A DNA stretch of 64,000 bases from Mimachlamys varia (taxonomy: Eukaryota; Mollusca; Bivalvia; Pectinida; Pectinidae): assembly GCA_947623455.1 (NCBI GenBank), contig OX392543.1, positions 14,072,757 to 14,136,756 of the forward strand, in the 5' to 3' direction. How positions within the stretch are numbered: position 1 is the first letter of the stretch; the number at the start of each line of letters is the position of its first letter. Positions 1 through 10,760 of this stretch are shown piece after piece. The notes below the pieces were generated by a model. That model was not told where the DNA came from. It saw only the letters and a list, made by a program, of their open reading frames with translations, and did no database searches. The position numbers and the translations under genes were made by a program.

Positions 1-939
1 TCTATTTCGATTATATAGGATACAGATTTAAACACTTATTATTAATATTACTTTAAGAGTATTTCACGTATTGTTACATAATAATGATATATTTTTCGGC
101 GTTGCCAACAATCTGATTAAAATCTTATCTTGATATCCGCGTCGTTCCGTAACATCTCTCTGCTGCCTTGTAAAACGGAGTGAGAGTAAGGATTTGTATT
201 TTAATCAGATTGCGTTGCCAAATACGGATTTTATACCCACCTTATATGGTCCCGTAATTTAACTTCACAAACCATGGAAATATTAGTATCGAATTTACAT
301 AATGTCGGTGCAAAATATTATTGTAAGTTTGATTTTGCGATTGGACCCTTAAACGTCCAGCAACAGCTGTAACGATATGTGCTATTTCTGGAAACATAAA
401 TATGATACGAGTTATGATTTTGTTTTAAATGAAAGTGAATTATATCCATTAGAACAAAATTAAAAGGTGCAGCATATGTGTTACGTCATCTTGTATGAGG
501 AAAGTTGATCAATATCAGATGACATAACTGAAACACATTTAAATACTCTGACAAACAACTCATTTTGATCAAAATTCAGACATAAATGCATAAACATGCA
601 CAATTGTCATAGCATCAAGCGACGCATTGAAAACTTTAAGTGCGTTTGTTCGTTGTAAAAATGGTGCTTTGAACGAAGGACTACACTGACTGTTTGAATT
701 GTAACGATAACCTTAAAAATACTTTAAAAGATGAATACCCAATGATAATAGTCGATAAATATTTTCACCCGGATGTGACATCGGTTGGTTGTTTTTAGCT
801 CACCTGGCCGAAGGGCAAGTGAGCTTTTGCCATGGTGCAGGTCCATCGTTTGTCGTCCGTCTGTCAAGTTTTCCTATTATCCCTACTAGTCCTGAACCAC
901 TTAGCAGAATATGACCACATTTGGTCAGAAAAAAATCCA

Positions 940-2080
940 TGGGTGAATGGGATTCAATTTTATCTGAGGGGCGGGGCCCAATAGGGAAAATATGGTAGAT
1001 TCTTTAAAATCCATTTTCTTCTTGAGTAATGACAGGTATTGTCTAAGTTTGGTCTGAAGTATCTTTGCAGGAAAGGAAATTCATTTCACAAAGATTTTAT
1101 TGAAAGATATTCAATAGGATTGGGCAAATCCTATTGAATATCTTTCAATAAAATCTTTGTGAAATGAAATACAAATTTGTATAAGTGATTGCTCTGAACC
1201 TTTAAGAGGTCGAGGGGCGGGGCCCAATAGGGAAAATATAGAAAGTTCTTAAAGATCCTTCTTCTTTAGGAATGGCAGGATATTGTCCAATTTTAGTTAT
1301 ATTGAGTAAAGGGGATTCAATTTTGTATAAACGGTTGGTTTGCCCTCCCCCTCCCTTTGGGACCTATATGGAATTGTAGTATTTTTTTAGAGTCCTTCTT
1401 TTTCATGAGGAATGTCATGATATTGTCAAAATTTGTTCTGAGGTATCTTTGGAGGAAGGGGAATCAATTTTGTATAAACGGTTGGTCGGATTTCCTGGGG
1501 CCTGAGGGTCGAGTCCAATAGGGAAAATGTTGTATTTTATTCAAGATCCTTTTGTTTTCTTTAGGAATGACAGGATTTTGTCCAAATGTAGTCGACAATA
1601 TCCTTGAGGAAAGGGGATTTAATTTTGCATAAACTGTTGGCCTTACCCCCCAGAGGCCCGAGTGGCGGGGCTCTACAGGGAAATGTAGTAATCCTCGCTT
1701 AAGGAATTACAGGATATTGTCCAAATTTGATTTGTCAGCATCCTTCGATGAATGGGAATCAATTTTTATAAAATGTGAGTAGGAAACCCTGGGGTCAGGG
1801 GTATGTAGCCCAGTTAGGGAAATGTAGTTAATCCTTTAAAATACTTCGTCTTGTGTATGCATAACATGATATTGGCCAAATCTGTTGTTAACCATCCTTT
1901 GGTGAATGGGGTTTACTTTCATATCGCCGGGAATAAACCGTCATCCACAACACAACCCCATCCCCGTTCCCCTCAGATGAAGCCCAATAGGGGTAATTAG
2001 TAAATACCTTATAATCATATTCCTTTCTACTATGTAAATGGCAGGATGTTGTAAATTTTCTTCCATGATTGCTTTGAAAC
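940..2080 (+). repeat. Degenerate tandem units of about 150 bp
   Basis: The same ordered pieces recur: a 'gaatcaattttgtataaacggttgg' type segment, a 'ggggcggggcccaatagggaaaat' type segment, and a 'aggaatgacaggatattgtcca' type segment. Units are diverged and of unequal length. The corresponding array on the other strand is at about 49780-50620. I infer an old tandem array inside a dispersed repeat. Confidence 0.7.
1079..1170. repeat. Perfect-looking hairpin within the tandem array
   Basis: Arms of about 43 bp (1079-1121 and 1127-1170) are near-perfect reverse complements around a loop of about 5 bases. The inverted partner repeat near 50450 has only one arm, so the foldback arose after the two large copies separated. 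Confidence 0.75.
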
Positions 2081-2235
2081 AACTTTATGCAGGTGAGTAA
2101 TACAGATCATCAGGCCCTCTAGTTTTCAGATTCTTTTACGCAACTGCAAATGGATTTTAATATCATGTACAAGAATAGATAATTAACATAATGAGATTCA
2201 AAAGCAACATCAATGTCGTCACGGAACAACGCATG

Positions 2236-2690
2236 CAATCCTAGTGAAATCTCAATGGATGTTGGATGTCCTTCCGGGACGCTCTAGTGTTGAACGAAGC
2301 ATCTTTTGCTGACTGGGGCTGGTTTCGAACTGGAGATGTTTGTGAAAGGCAAATCTAGGGAAGTTATCAAGCGAGGGGGGATAACGGTGTTGACCAGTGT
2401 GGTTGAGGGAGGCATGTCCAAATTACCGGGTGTTAGAGAAGTGGTCGTAGTTTCAATACTAAACAAACGGCTATTGGAGGAATTGTGCGTCTGTTACATA
2501 CTGGAGGATGATATGAATAAACTAGAAGACGAACTTAAATAGAAATGTCAAACTATGTACCCTAGGGGATAACGTTTTAGGCAGTACACCTTCCTACTTT
2601 CTAAGGTTTGAAGCCTTTCCTAGACTTAGTAACGGTAAGACGGACAAGAACATTGTCAAAAGAAAAGCCATAGAAAGAGTCGATTTAACT
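2236..2690 (+). pseudogene. C-terminal fragment of acyl-CoA synthetase-like gene (locus A)
   Basis: The fragment encodes the C-terminal subdomain of the ANL family: it starts inside the segment before motif A7, passes a damaged GWFRTGD-like stretch, then runs through a KGKSREVIKRGG hinge/A8 region and a VVEGGMSKLPGVREVVVV stretch. Compared with the locus at 19842-21475 it lacks about ten codons after the A7 aspartate, and it shifts frame after 2540, so the final ERV-like end is in another frame. The 3' flank (about 2690-2850) also matches the 3' flank of the 19842-21475 locus, so this is a genomic copy of that gene's end and not a retrocopy. No start, no adenylation core. Non-functional. Confidence 0.85.
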
Positions 2691-2924
2691 CAGTTTTTGA
2701 TGGAGGATTCCTATACCGAATTCACGATAATATATTGAATAATTGATACAATGTACGTACAACATATACATCTAATGTATGCACGCTTTATCATAAACTG
2801 CTACAGTTCAGAATAATGGATTCTTTAATTGAAATTTCTGTTTTAGAGGCCTTTTGATTACTGTGTTTTCTGATGTGATCTATGTGATATCCAGCACCTA
2901 TTATTTCAAAGGAAACATCTTATT

Positions 2925-3400
2925 ATTCTCCATCCTATGGAGTTTACATGTTGGAGTTGATTCGTTATTCTAGGGCTTGCTCTGAATACCGATATTTTTG
3001 TGATATATGTCAACTGCTGACGAAAAAACTTACGGCACAGGGAGAAATGCAGGTTGATGAAGACTATGGGCAAGTTTTATTGTCGCCATCTTGATCTCAT
3101 CGAGAAATATCATGTATCTTTGTGTGATATGAAAATGGACGTTTTTGAGTTTGCTTGTTAGTATGTTTACTTGTTGTGATGACAATGATGTCTCGGTTCT
3201 CATTTTGAGGATTAAAGCTTACTTGGATGTGACCAAGATGTACATGGCGGGTGTCGTCGATGATTCAGAAGACGCTTACTCTTCCGGATCACCTGGTCTT
3301 ATTATCTTGTGCTTTTACGAGAGTCTCCATTTAAATCTTTCCTTTGTTTCTATTTTGCCCCTAGTTTAATCGATTTTGGGTTTGGATTATGGTTTTGTTG
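2925..3400 (+). mobile_element. LINE-tail fragment: reverse transcriptase C-terminal end
   Basis: Translation gives SYGVYMLELIRYSRAC, then a LLTKKL segment, then after a one-base frameshift KFYCRHLDLIEKYHVSL. That order is typical of the C-terminal end of an RT found widely in non-LTR-type elements of marine invertebrates. It is followed by a non-coding tail (about 3170-3450) shared with eight other places in the window. The element type within the RT families is not resolved here. Confidence 0.75.
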
Positions 3401-3449
3401 ACGTATTGGTATTCTCTGATTTTTTTTCTTGATAATTGAGATTTATTTT

Positions 3450-4885
3450 AAGATATATGCATGACCCTGTGTTACTAGATCAGAGTTTGGTTTCACCCTT
3501 GATTTGTTTTCGTTTGAGCTAGTCATGGTTTGATGTCAATGTGTTATTCTGTGACCTCTGTATTTTGAGGAATAGTTGTCATTACGCGGAGTTATGGGTA
3601 TATTTTGTCATTGCAAGTCACGTTATTGTCCAATACATTTTCGTATTTGCCGCTCTCGGCTCCCGTATTACGCCTTTCATGCGTATGATGTCATTTCTCG
3701 TCTGGAGACGGTAGCAGTATACCGAAGCGATGTTTGCCGAGCTTACGACCGAAATACATTCAGGAAATATGTAGAGGAAAAGGAAACAGGGTCTACACTT
3801 CCAACAGTACGTTAATATATCAATCCGAGTTGTCTGATCGCGTACTGATATTTACAGGCACATGGGGTTTGTCAAGATGATTATCAGCAATTGGCTATGA
3901 TTTATTCGGGAAAGGGGGGTTAGAATATCAGTCTTCAAACAGAAGTTATTTTCAGGGATGAACAACCTTTCCTTTGACTAACGATTGATTGTAGGCGATA
4001 ATTCTTATTTAATTAGCAATTAGGTATGAAGTGTGTGTGGGGGGGGGGGGGGCAGAATACCATTCATAAATCATCTACACTAGCCCCTTTGCTGAAAGCT
4101 GGCTAAAGAAAACTTGGTTTGTAAGCTTCCCTATTTGTTTGTGATTTTTGTTTTGTGTACTTTGTGTTTTTCAAGAAAAAACTCAAGTTTGAAAGTGAAT
4201 GAAAAAGGCCAACCTCAAAGAGGTTGACAAAGTATTTATTTGGAAATAAAAATGACTTTTTCATTTTCAATAGAATTGTAAATAGAAAATACACATTTTC
4301 GACTTTTTAGTACATATTGTCAAAGCCAATGTGGTGTTAAACCCAAAAACTCCTTTGGTAGAAAATAATAATTTATAATTATGGAAACAGAAAGTATCTA
4401 CATGTAGTAGTTCTCCCAAACTCCATGGATGGTAAAGGATGGGAATTTTTCAAATTCAAGAACGTTCGAAATATCTAAACTGTGTCTGCATCTGCTAAAC
4501 AAATATGGCTGACTGCAAAAATGGCTCTAAGCTTCCCTTGAATTTAATAAGCTAATCAGATGAGCCGTGACTACTTGTTTGTTAGTCCACTAAAACAAAA
4601 AATGGGATTTATGGGTACGGTGTAAGGGACATAACTCCTAAACTAGTTCTAATAAAATATATAACAATTATGTGCTCGATGTAGATTAGTATCTAGTGAA
4701 TATGCATGTACAAAAATGTAGCTTATTTTACAAATAGCGTTTGGTATGTTATTGCATAACAATAACATATGATTTCATTAGACGTGCTTTCACTACTCAA
4801 TTCACAGCGTTGGATGGATTTGAGATGCTATTTCGATCGATTATGGACAGACATGTTTTAATATCAGTAAAAATTCATATATTAT
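3450..4885. other. Non-coding stretch inside segmental duplication
   Basis: I see no gene. The stretch is conserved at about 54880-56355. It includes a poly-G run near 4037. The open reading frames in it are not preserved between the two copies in a way that suggests coding. A part near 3480-3640 also resembles 19407-19592 in reverse orientation. Confidence 0.6.
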
Positions 4886-4889
4886 TCAA

Positions 4890-5280
4890 ATGTCGGTGTT
4901 ATATAGATTAATTCAGATTTACCATGTGCAGTATCAGTTCAATCTCCGAAGTGTGCATACGGCTCTAAAACAATACACAATTGGCGTCAACCCTCACGGT
5001 CAGCCCTTTCTTTTTGTGTCTAAGACAGGCGTGACTGACATCAGGTAAGTAGGCAATATACTAAATGCATGTTTTTGTCTAATTGTTTGTTAATAGAAGT
5101 CGTACCAAGAGAGGCTGTTGAAACACCAAAGACCGGTATGTATGTTAAAGATGGTGAAATCAAGTCAACCCGTACACTGAATACAGATAAAAAAATCCTT
5201 TGCTATTGACACGAACTTACCTTTGCTTGGTTATCCTATTGAAAAGAATGTCATGACAATGCGATTGTCCCTATATTTTT
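4890..5280 (+). pseudogene. Unrecognised two-exon gene remnant, copy 1
   Basis: An ATG at 4890 opens a 155-nt exon (to 5044) whose translation includes QYTIGVNPHGQPFLFVSK and which ends at a consensus donor (cag/gtaagt). About 40 nt later a second coding-like segment reads EAVETPKTGMYVKDGEI. The second exon breaks through a frameshift near 5200 (partner copy stays open), and the acceptor expected just before it has lost its AG relative to the minus-strand relative at 48450. Homologous pieces are at 56361-56758 (+), 48450-48840 (-) and 19065-19260 (-). I do not recognise the protein family. Confidence 0.5.
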
Positions 5281-5907
5281 GTAATAAAATGTGGCAAGAA
5301 TTCCAAATATAACATATTTTTTGAAATTGCTTGTTAGTATACAATGTTTATCGTAAGGATATTTTATTTGTATAAACAGATATTGCTTTTTAAATATCGT
5401 TTAATGTCGATATTTATCTGTTATGATTATTGTTATATCATTATTTTATGTTATCTCATCTGAGTATTGGCATCATAATATACACCCTTACGTACTCTTT
5501 GTATTCTAAATTAAAAAAATTGAAAGGGTTTTACGCAACGGACCCTTCAACTCTATAGTATTTGAGAAAAAAACATTAGATTCCAATCATTTGGCCTCTA
5601 GCATCACTGACGAGTCATATAATTGATTCCGACATACTGTATCTACTACTATATTTATAAGGTGCAGCACGCGGTTTTGTGTTGGGTTATGTTTTCATAT
5701 CATAGAAATAAACTTGAGATATAGACATGTCTCTTATAACGTTTAATATATATGATGACGATGTAGCTTCGAAAGATTTTCAAAAGTTTCTGTCATACAC
5801 TTACCAGTGTTTTATTATTTTGTTTCGTGACATTATTCATTTTCCTTTATCTAGACCTCCATATAAGAGAAATCTTCTAAAACAATCTTACATTTATATA
5901 TGTATTC

Positions 5908-6395
5908 CTGACGAGGAGGAAGTTGCCTTGCCAAGACTACAACCAGAGAGTAGCGCATTGTTGTTTATTACTTCTGGTTCAACTGGAGTTCCAAAAATGG
6001 TTGAGATGACTCATTTGTCGCTGGTGAATGCGTCGTATATCTCATTTTTGGCAACAGGAGGAGATAGACCATACGGTAACTGCTACAACGATCGGCCGTT
6101 TTCATGGATTGTTGGAAGTCCGATATTCAATATACTGAATGGCAATAAGCGAGTGTTTGCTGACACCGCGATAGGCATAAAGAAAGAAAACATCATGGTT
6201 ATATGGGATATCATCATGGCTGGGAAGTGCACAAACGCCATTTTTTGTTAGAATCCTACCTGAGTGATCCTCAACTGAACAAAGCCTCATTTGCTGATAG
6301 GGGCTGGTTTCGAACCGGAGATATTGGGAATATTACCACCGACGGCAAGCTGTTTGTAAAGAGGAAATCGAATGATGTTATAAAGCGTGGAGGAA
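5908..6395 (+). pseudogene. Acyl-CoA synthetase-like pseudogene, internally deleted (locus B)
   Basis: Homology to the synthetase starts abruptly with DEEEVALPRLQPESSA and covers motif A3 (TSGSTGVPKMVEMTH), then jumps at about 6243 directly to the region before A7 (SYLSDPQLNKASFADRGW), then GWFRTGD and KRKSNDVIKRGG. The N-terminal half, motif A5 and the catalytic-lysine end are gone. An open frame from 5727 runs into the homologous part only because of the deletion junction near 5900. The C-terminal subdomain stops at about 6395, where non-homologous DNA takes over; the paralog at 58044-59490 breaks at the same point, so that truncation preceded the segmental duplication. Here the codon that is TAG in the paralog (58602) is still GAG. 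Confidence 0.88.
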
Positions 6396-7150
6396 TAACG
6401 AGGTCGCCAAACCGGTTTTGGAATTTTACACTTCAAGTCAGCACCTTCCTCGCGTCCCACAGATTGTCGAGTCAACTAAGATTTCTAAAGTTACAGATAA
6501 TCGCCAAATATCACTCCCGAGCAGTGTCTCCACTTCCAATCAATTGACACTTCAAAATACCCCAGGTTTCTTCGCGAGTTCCACTTTCAATTCGTGTGTG
6601 TTCAACTTCCACAACTAAACATGGCGGCCGACTGTTTCACTAATACTATCCACGAATATGACGTCACAAGATTTGAAACTTTACCGGGAAATATGTTTGC
6701 CTATATTTTATCAATTTAAAAATGTATTTTGCATATGTTGAACTTGAAATATACGAAATTAAATGTGAAAGCAATGAAAAGTGTTGGTTATCATGTTCTT
6801 CCACGTACTATTTTTTTCAGCTGAATTTTTAGTCACGTGATATGAAAAAAAAGAGGCGGTATTTTTTTCGATTCGCTTTATCGATATTGACAAAAATGGT
6901 TAGGGAATGTAAATATAAGTAATGAACAGTGGTTTTAATGTTGTTATAGTCGATATGGCAGCAAGATGTATGGTGGGCAAATGCATCTAACGGGTTCCCA
7001 TGGCATTTACCCACCATACATCTTGCTGCCATATCGACTATAACAACATTAAAACCACTATTCATTGCTTAAGTATTGTACGTTCGTCTGCATCTCAACA
7101 TTACATAATGAGACATATTTCAAGAAATAATTCATTCATGAAAGCATATA
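6396..7150. other. Region between two convergent pseudogenes
   Basis: This non-homologous DNA follows the truncated locus B. It contains a short ORF at 6621-6719 (32 codons, starting MAADCF) that is preserved in the partner copy at 59714-59812, and a foldback at 6920-7067. The part from about 7068 is the 3' flank of the minus-strand locus ending at 7154. Confidence 0.55.
6920..7067. repeat. Foldback of about 65-bp arms, unique to copy 1
   Basis: Arm 6920-6984 and arm 7003-7067 are near-identical reverse complements around an 18-nt loop. In the partner copy (about 60010-60110) only the left arm is present and the sequence continues directly into the shared flank, so the second arm was added by a local inverted duplication. 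Confidence 0.85.
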
Positions 7151-7153
7151 AAA

Positions 7154-8540
7154 CTACGTGCACTTGCTATGACGTTCCAGTCTTTTGATGGCTTGTGCTT
7201 TTAACACGGCTTTTATCCGTGTTACCATTATTCAGTTTTGGAAACGGCTGAAACCGGAGAAATAGGTAGGTGTACGGCCAAACACATTATCCGCGTGGAC
7301 GGTCGACTTTTTTATTTAGTTCATTTGTTGATATGTTCACGTTATTCTACACTATATAGAGGCACACACTTCCTCTAAGAGCCCGGTCTCCGGTATCACT
7401 ACGACATCCCTAACTTCTTGGAATTTGGGCAACGCTGCTTCTACTTCGCTTGTCAAAACCATCAAGCCTCCACGCTTTATAATGTCTCTAGATCTCCGTT
7501 TTCGAACAGCTTGCCGTCCGTGGTAATCTGTCCGATGTCTCTGGTGCGAAATCAGCCTCCGTCAGAAAATTATGCTTTATTCAGCAAAGGAGAGTTCCGA
7601 TAGTACTTCATCATTCACGGATATCTCAGTTGGATTTCCCCAAGTTTTCCGCGTTTCAGTGTATCATCATTGTCCCCGACCACCTAAACTTCATATCCCG
7701 GAAACTGTGACCCTACGTGTCTTTCTTCTGTAATCGGTGTAAGTTCAGTAAAACTAACTGCTCCCACCTCAATGGTTCCGTAATTCACGAAGAATTACTT
7801 TGTACATTTTCAACAAATTTCAGTGAGATGACTGCTGATATTCTGCCCACCTGTAGCAAAAGCGTAGAGAAGGTAGAAAACGGCGTCGAGATTTGCAATG
7901 CTGTTGTCGCTTTTCATGCCTTTTGTGGTATCAACAATCGCACGTTTATTTCCTTTCATGATGCTAAAACATTGGAGATCCTCCTGACCAGGAAAATGGT
8001 CGATCATTGTAGCAGGTACCGTATGGCCTATCTCCTCTTGTTCCAACAAAAACGCTATATGAAGCATTCACTGTTACCAAATGTGTCTTCTCGACCATCT
8101 TTGGAACTCCAGTGGAACCGGAAGTTGTAAAAATCAACGCAGTAGTCTCTGGTTGTAATCTTGGAAGATAAAACTGCTTCCTCTTCATGTCATTGATAGA
8201 GGGGAGATAAGTCAGAGCTGATTTATGTATCAACAGAACTATTGGTTTTGGCGATTCCCCGATGTTGAGAAACTTTTCCATATCTGATATGTACTTTTCG
8301 TCCGATCCTGGATCTCTCAATACAGCCTTACATTGTGTGGGTTTCAATAACTGCTTCGTTTCGGCGAACGATTCTGATGTCTTGTAGACCATGCGAGCAA
8401 CTGCTCCTGTTAGTAAGATAGCGAACTGTCCTATTATCCACTCGATATAGTTTGGACCAGTAATCGCCACAGAGTTTCTTGGAACTATACCTCTGTCGGT
8501 AAGACATTTATCGATGTACGTGTCCTTGTTCAGCAGTTCG
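7154..8540 (-). pseudogene. Acyl-CoA synthetase-like pseudogene, minus strand (locus C)
   Basis: On the minus strand the product starts within the N-terminal domain (after a deletion that removed the start codon), with NSVAITGPNYIEWIIGQFAI, then the DPGSDEKYISDMEKF segment and motif A3 TSGSTGVPKMVEKTH, then NDRPFSWSGGSPM where a stop ends the frame near 7964. The rest continues in other frames with several shifts; the end, including the catalytic-lysine region, lies at 7154-7210 with a TAG at 7154-7156. It pairs with locus J (60189-61744), which keeps the start. It is convergent with locus B. Non-functional. Confidence 0.88.
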
Positions 8541-8640
8541 GTAAATTGATATGTAGATTGTGAGCAATTTCCATATAACGAGTTTAGAGTAATTAACAAT
8601 GGATACCAGATTGAATTTATTTGCAAGTTATCAGAGAAGT
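8541..8640 (-). other. Conserved 5' flank of synthetase unit (truncated)
   Basis: The pattern 'gatatgtagattgtgagcaatttcc' followed by 'gataccagattgaatt' is shared with the 5' flanks at about 30430-30500, 37795-37875, 61838-61925 and, weakly, 21563-21600. Its position just outside the start codons suggests first intron, 5' UTR or promoter. The inner boundary here is a deletion junction. Confidence 0.6.
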
Positions 8641-8844
8641 ATTTGTGTAAAAACCAAGCAAAGTCATGCGATGACGTTTATTGTCTTTGTATTTAATGAA
8701 TAACATTGCATGCGAAAACTATTTTCTAACCATATATAGTTGTTATGGCACGTTTTTTACCACGATATATTTCCTAATCCGACACGATGTATCGAGTCAG
8801 TTCTTTTGTTTTTAGTTATGATGTAATCATAGGTATTTCAAATT

Positions 8845-9060
8845 GTTCAAACGATTAAGCTAGGGGCAAAATATGAACCAATGGTACACTAACAAGGAGA
8901 CCATAGACAAAGTAAGAGAGAATAAGACAAGGTGTTTCAAAAGAGGAAACGTGCTCTGCTCTAAGGGTGACAACCCTATTGACAAAAACATTTTGAACGA
9001 AAAACAAACTTTTAACAATTTTTCACATAATTGTGCGCCCGTCTAAAACTTAAAAAGAAA
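8845..9060 (-). mobile_element. LINE-tail fragment, minus orientation
   Basis: In reverse complement this matches the non-coding tail that follows the RT end at 54620-54840 (shared pieces include ggtcttattctctt and ttttgcccctag). It lies upstream of locus C, in the same relative place as the copies upstream of the loci at 28683, 36039 and 60189. Confidence 0.7.
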
Positions 9061-9655
9061 AAAAATATTCCCTTTTCCAAAAATACTATTTTCGGCTCCT
9101 GCAACCCGTCATGATTGTCATGTTTCGGATATGAGCAGTTTTCGAACATGGATTGTAGTTCAGGACCGCTACTGACGAACAAATTCTCAATCAAAAGATG
9201 AGAAACCCAGATTTATGTAATAATGAGACTCAATTCCATGCATTTTTTACAGTATAATAATTTACGTGGTTCCAGTTCTCATTCCAAGTGTATGCTGATA
9301 GCGGAAGTAGAAACTTTGTACTTGACAGATGTTGACAATTGAATGATATAATAGGTATATGCATTTTACCTTATAGCGCATATTTAATATAGATGATCGA
9401 CCAAATGTATTTGCAAAGAAACTGAGTCGTTGCGTGCCTCATACACTTTTTTAAACTAACACAAAACTTTAGAAACAACAAACTTATTCGAAGGTAAACC
9501 AAAACAGACCGTAGCTGGTGCCAATTATTGCGTTATTTCAATATCTTTCGAGGTATAATTCTAAAAACAATTCAAATGTTAAAACCACTTTTGAAATTAA
9601 TCTTGAATTCAAGTTATTAATATCAATAATTTCTAAAATTCGAAATTAAATAAAA
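9061..9655. other. Non-coding stretch, conserved in the second copy
   Basis: No gene seen. The sequence is repeated at about 62350-62940 with few differences. It is AT-rich and without preserved reading frames. Confidence 0.5.
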
Positions 9656-10060
9656 GCTTACAAAAACAAAGATAACATAAAAAACAAAACTTTTATTGAC
9701 TACAGAAATGTGAACATATATTTTTGCTGTAAACAAATTTCTCCTCCGACTAAAGATACTAACATACATATGTTGTATAGTTTTCACTCCCTCTCTTTGA
9801 TAATTTCATCCTTGTTTTTCCATTTTTATCTTATTGCTTTTAGAACTGAAAATAGCTGGGTAAACTTTAATTAACTGGTTAACTATACTTTTAAGTCACA
9901 TTTTCCCCAAATAAGTATTCGTTACACATTGCTTTTAACATTCACAATTTCACATTGTTAATAACTCTATCATTTATGTAATGGCAAATAAAGGGAGAAC
10001 ACTCAATCGGGAATTGTTATCGTGAAGGCAAACAGTCCTATAGTAGTTTTCAAATAAAAC
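9656..10060 (-). terminator. Candidate 3' end block with minus-strand AATAAA
   Basis: A block with 'cttttattgactacagaaatgtg', then 'cactccctctctttgataat' and 'atggcaaataaagggaga' recurs at 26690-27060, 34880-35290, 43370-43620 and 62985-63400. Read on the minus strand it contains AATAAA followed by a T-rich stretch. At the other places it lies about 1-2.3 kb downstream of a minus-strand synthetase; here no synthetase remains in front of it, so it appears orphaned. Confidence 0.45.
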
Positions 10061-10760
10061 ATTTGGCTAGAGGTTCCGCCTATATTGTGTATTAATCACA
10101 AGTCTCATTACCTGTATGACTTGAAAATGGTAATCCATATATTAATATTTTGCAATTGACCTATTCAAATAGGTTTCTTGATATGTGTAATGTTGCCACA
10201 GATACGGGGTAAGGAGGAGGAGTACCTAAAACAACAGGAGAAACTCACCATGTCAGTTTACACGTTGAATGGCGACTCAGAACGAGACATGTTTCAAATG
10301 TACATGACATATACAAAATGTACACTACGAAACAATTTTTCATTGACACCAATTACATGAGTATGAAGTAGCATGTTCTGTTCACAGTGTTGTCTAGGGT
10401 AAATTAATTTCAACATAGCATCAGGCATATGAACTTATATTCATATGACTAGACTAATTTATATCTATTAGAGAGAGTAATTGAACAATGACAGACATCT
10501 AATACTCTTATAGTATGGAAGAATTATGGATATTAACAAAAGAATTCTTTATGTTGCTTATAATACTCGACTTAAAATTCAACAGTTCCAATAGCTGATA
10601 ATTAAATGAATTTTAAATAATATTCATTCATTTTCAATTCAAATGTCTAAATATACAAATCATTATAATGTGGTAGTGTAATGACCAACTACCTACATTA
10701 CATATACATTAGTATTAGAGAGCGCAGCCGTCTCTCACTAATGGTAACACATACGTATGA
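10061..10760. other. End of duplicated segment, no gene
   Basis: Matches 63400-64000. It contains a 'gtcagtttacacgttgaatggcgactcaga'-type piece near 10254 that also occurs near 13770 and 15897, and a short imperfect hairpin around 10705-10743 (loop around gcgcagcc). I see no coding sequence. Confidence 0.5.

Larger units (their letters stand above)
1..2215 (+). repeat. Large dispersed repeat, left copy of an inverted pair
   Basis: This block reappears in reverse complement at about 49545-52045; the ends match closely (the first 50 bases pair with about 51995-52045, and about 2150-2215 pairs with 49555-49640). From about 797 it carries the motif gctcacctggccgaaggg, and near 2090 the motif caggtgagtaatacag, which look like the two ends of a dispersed repeat; I recall similar ends from bivalve genomes, but that is recollection. 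Between them lie roughly seven or eight degenerate units of about 150 bp with a recurring ggggcccaatagggaaaat core. No protein of this block is recognisable, and the short ORFs in it are not conserved between the copies. Confidence 0.8.
2860..10760 (+). repeat. Segmental duplication, copy 1 (partner 54325-64000)
   Basis: From about 2866 onward the sequence matches 54330 onward in the same orientation, with the same order of features, up to the end of the window (63925-64000 matches about 10680-10755). Copy 1 is shorter because of at least three deletions: about 1.17 kb at about 5900 (removing the upstream region and N-terminal half of the plus-strand synthetase), about 0.4 kb at about 6243, and about 0.26 kb at about 8540 (removing the start of the minus-strand synthetase). 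It carries one unique foldback at 6920-7067. Confidence 0.9.

Noticed and set aside
5727..6251. 174-codon plus-strand ORF as a distinct protein
   Set aside because: Its first 60 codons are unrelated DNA joined by a deletion to the synthetase homology; copy 2 (57224-57420) has a stop in the first part. It is a chance fusion.
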